Source: Apostichopus leukothele
Lineage: Eukaryota > Echinodermata > Holothuroidea > Aspidochirotida > Stichopodidae
Direction: 5' to 3'
Length of the DNA: 22,201 nt
NCBI GenBank assembly: GCA_010014835.2
Contig: JAAAKB020081261.1
Span: 1-22,201 of the forward strand
Part shown: positions 21,203-22,201 of the stretch, piece by piece
How the letters are laid out: each line of letters starts with the position of its first letter
Numbering within the stretch: the stretch's first letter is position 1
Position numbers and translations under genes: made by a program
The notes under the pieces: model-generated
The model's database searches: none
What the model was told of the DNA's origin: nothing
Seen by the model: the letters and a program-made list of their open reading frames with translations, nothing else

Positions 21203-21306
21203 ATCGACAATCTCTTTCTTCCAAAGTTTGTGGCCACCCTCAAATGTTTTGAGGACCCTAAAGGGGTTGTGACTCCCACTTTGAATAAAGGGGTAATGGC
21301 TATACC

Positions 21307-21379
21307 TTTTGAGGAAGGAATGTATTTCATTGTCCAGCTATGGAACAATGTACTGGTTTCTGGAGTGAATCAAGTGAGG
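21307..21379 (+). repeat. dispersed repeat, copy B
   Basis: This is the partner of 20821-20902. Within it, CATTGTCC and GGAACAATG around AGCTAT form an imperfect palindrome, which could be a structural part of the element. Confidence 0.5.
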
Positions 21380-22201
21380 ACTTGGTCTTGGTGTAACTTT
21401 AGTAATTTGTAAAGTAATTTTATGAAAAGGGATTTTCCCAACTTTTTATTAAACTGGACTAGACTGAACATGCCAATGGTGTTCTTTTCAATTAAGTGTA
21501 ATCAAAGTCACTGATGTTATTAAAGTATCCATGGTGATGAGGAACAATGCTTCTTGTGTCCAATTGTCTCTTCATTTTTGTAGACTACCTTAAAAGGTCA
21601 TCTGTATTGGACCCAGATTTTTAGAGTGCTAAAATACCTCCAGGTTTTTCTGTTTTCTTCATTGACATAAATGAACCGGACTTTCAACAGTGTTAAATTA
21701 TAGACAATTGAATGTCTTAGGAAAAGGTTAGGAAAAGATTTGGAAAATGGCATAATATGTCACCAGAGGGTGAGAGTACAACAGTTGTTGGGGTTTGAGC
21801 CTGAGTGACCATTTATTTGACAATCTGACAAAAGTGCTGATTGTAACATTTTAAATACGGCGTCCGTCGACACAGTTGGCTAGGTCTTCTATTCTTCTTC
21901 AAGTTGACTTGAAACAATTGCACATGTTCAGAAATAATTAAACATGATTCTGTTGATAACTATAATCACTGACAGCTAAACACACATATGGAAGTATCTT
22001 TAGGTTATGTGTCCTTCACACATGTAACTTTATAGCAAGATGAACATCATTTCTAATCCTGATACTCTATTAAGCCCATTACTGAGGTGGACTAAAAGGT
22101 GACTTTTGATTGGAAGTTTATGGAACTTAAAGGGTGTGAAGACTCGCACAAAAAGAAACGTCTAATGCCGGTAATCTGACCTAGTTTCGAATGAGGTGTA
22201 A

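Larger units (their letters stand above)
20223..22201. other. repeat-rich right flank without a supported gene
   Basis: The flank holds a duplicated segment (20821-20902 and 21307-21379), a hAT-like terminus with G- and C-rich tracts (21023-21100) and a short tandem repeat (21167-21202). A second AATAAA lies near 21283. The open frame at 20459-20773 (104 codons) and the one at 21230-21412 show no recognisable family, and the latter overlaps repeat DNA, so neither is called a gene. Confidence 0.5.

Noticed and set aside
21230-21412. Open frame of 60 codons
   Set aside because: It overlaps the dispersed repeat copy B and has no recognisable family.
1-22201. tRNA, rRNA, CRISPR array or bacterial operon signals
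   Set aside because: None were seen. Spliced exons, AT-rich introns and animal gene families show nuclear animal DNA.

Overview
The window is animal nuclear DNA: AT-rich, with long non-coding stretches and short phase-matched exons bounded by GT..AG splice sites. Only two multi-exon genes can be read with confidence, and I recognise both. FAM228 (minus strand, 7 coding exons, 364 residues, 5615-10810) and profilin-4, PFN4 (plus strand, 4 coding exons, 128 residues, 16892-19196) lie head to head. From memory, both families sit in one locus in mammals (human 2p23.3: FAM228B, TP53I3, PFN4, FAM228A), so this looks like ancient microsynteny. The intergenic DNA is rich in TAGGCCTA-like words, which together with the gene content suggests an invertebrate deuterostome, perhaps an echinoderm. 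That species call is an inference, not a proof.

Layout. 1-1244 is non-coding with a G-run. 1245-1376 is a probable last exon of an unknown plus-strand gene entering from the left. 1377-5614 is mostly non-coding and holds a decayed mobile-element protein fragment with a 2A-like motif (1871-2104), a G-quadruplex-prone tract, a two-strand poly(A)-signal palindrome and the likely 3' UTR of FAM228. 5615-10810 is FAM228. 10811-13892 separates the two genes and contains one unexplained coding-like island (11919-12107). 13893-16879 holds two short ATG-bearing exons that end in strong splice donors, both in phase with the PFN4 core, so they look like alternative first exons giving N-terminally extended profilin-4. 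16892-19196 is the conserved PFN4 core. 19197-22201 is the PFN4 3' UTR and repeat-rich flank.

The most interesting theme is regulatory. A perfect palindromic RFX X-box (GTTGCCATGGCAAC, 13541-13554) lies 339 bp upstream of the first alternative exon. A near-perfect X-box (GTTCCCATAGCAAC, 15474-15487) lies 281 bp upstream of the second. A weaker X-box-like site lies about 217 bp upstream of the FAM228 start. RFX factors drive ciliary and sperm-flagellar genes and PFN4 is a spermatid profilin, so the pair may be a co-regulated ciliary or spermatogenic module. A second oddity is a roughly 120-bp tandem duplication that copied the end of the second alternative exon together with its splice donor into the following intron, where the copies have decayed.
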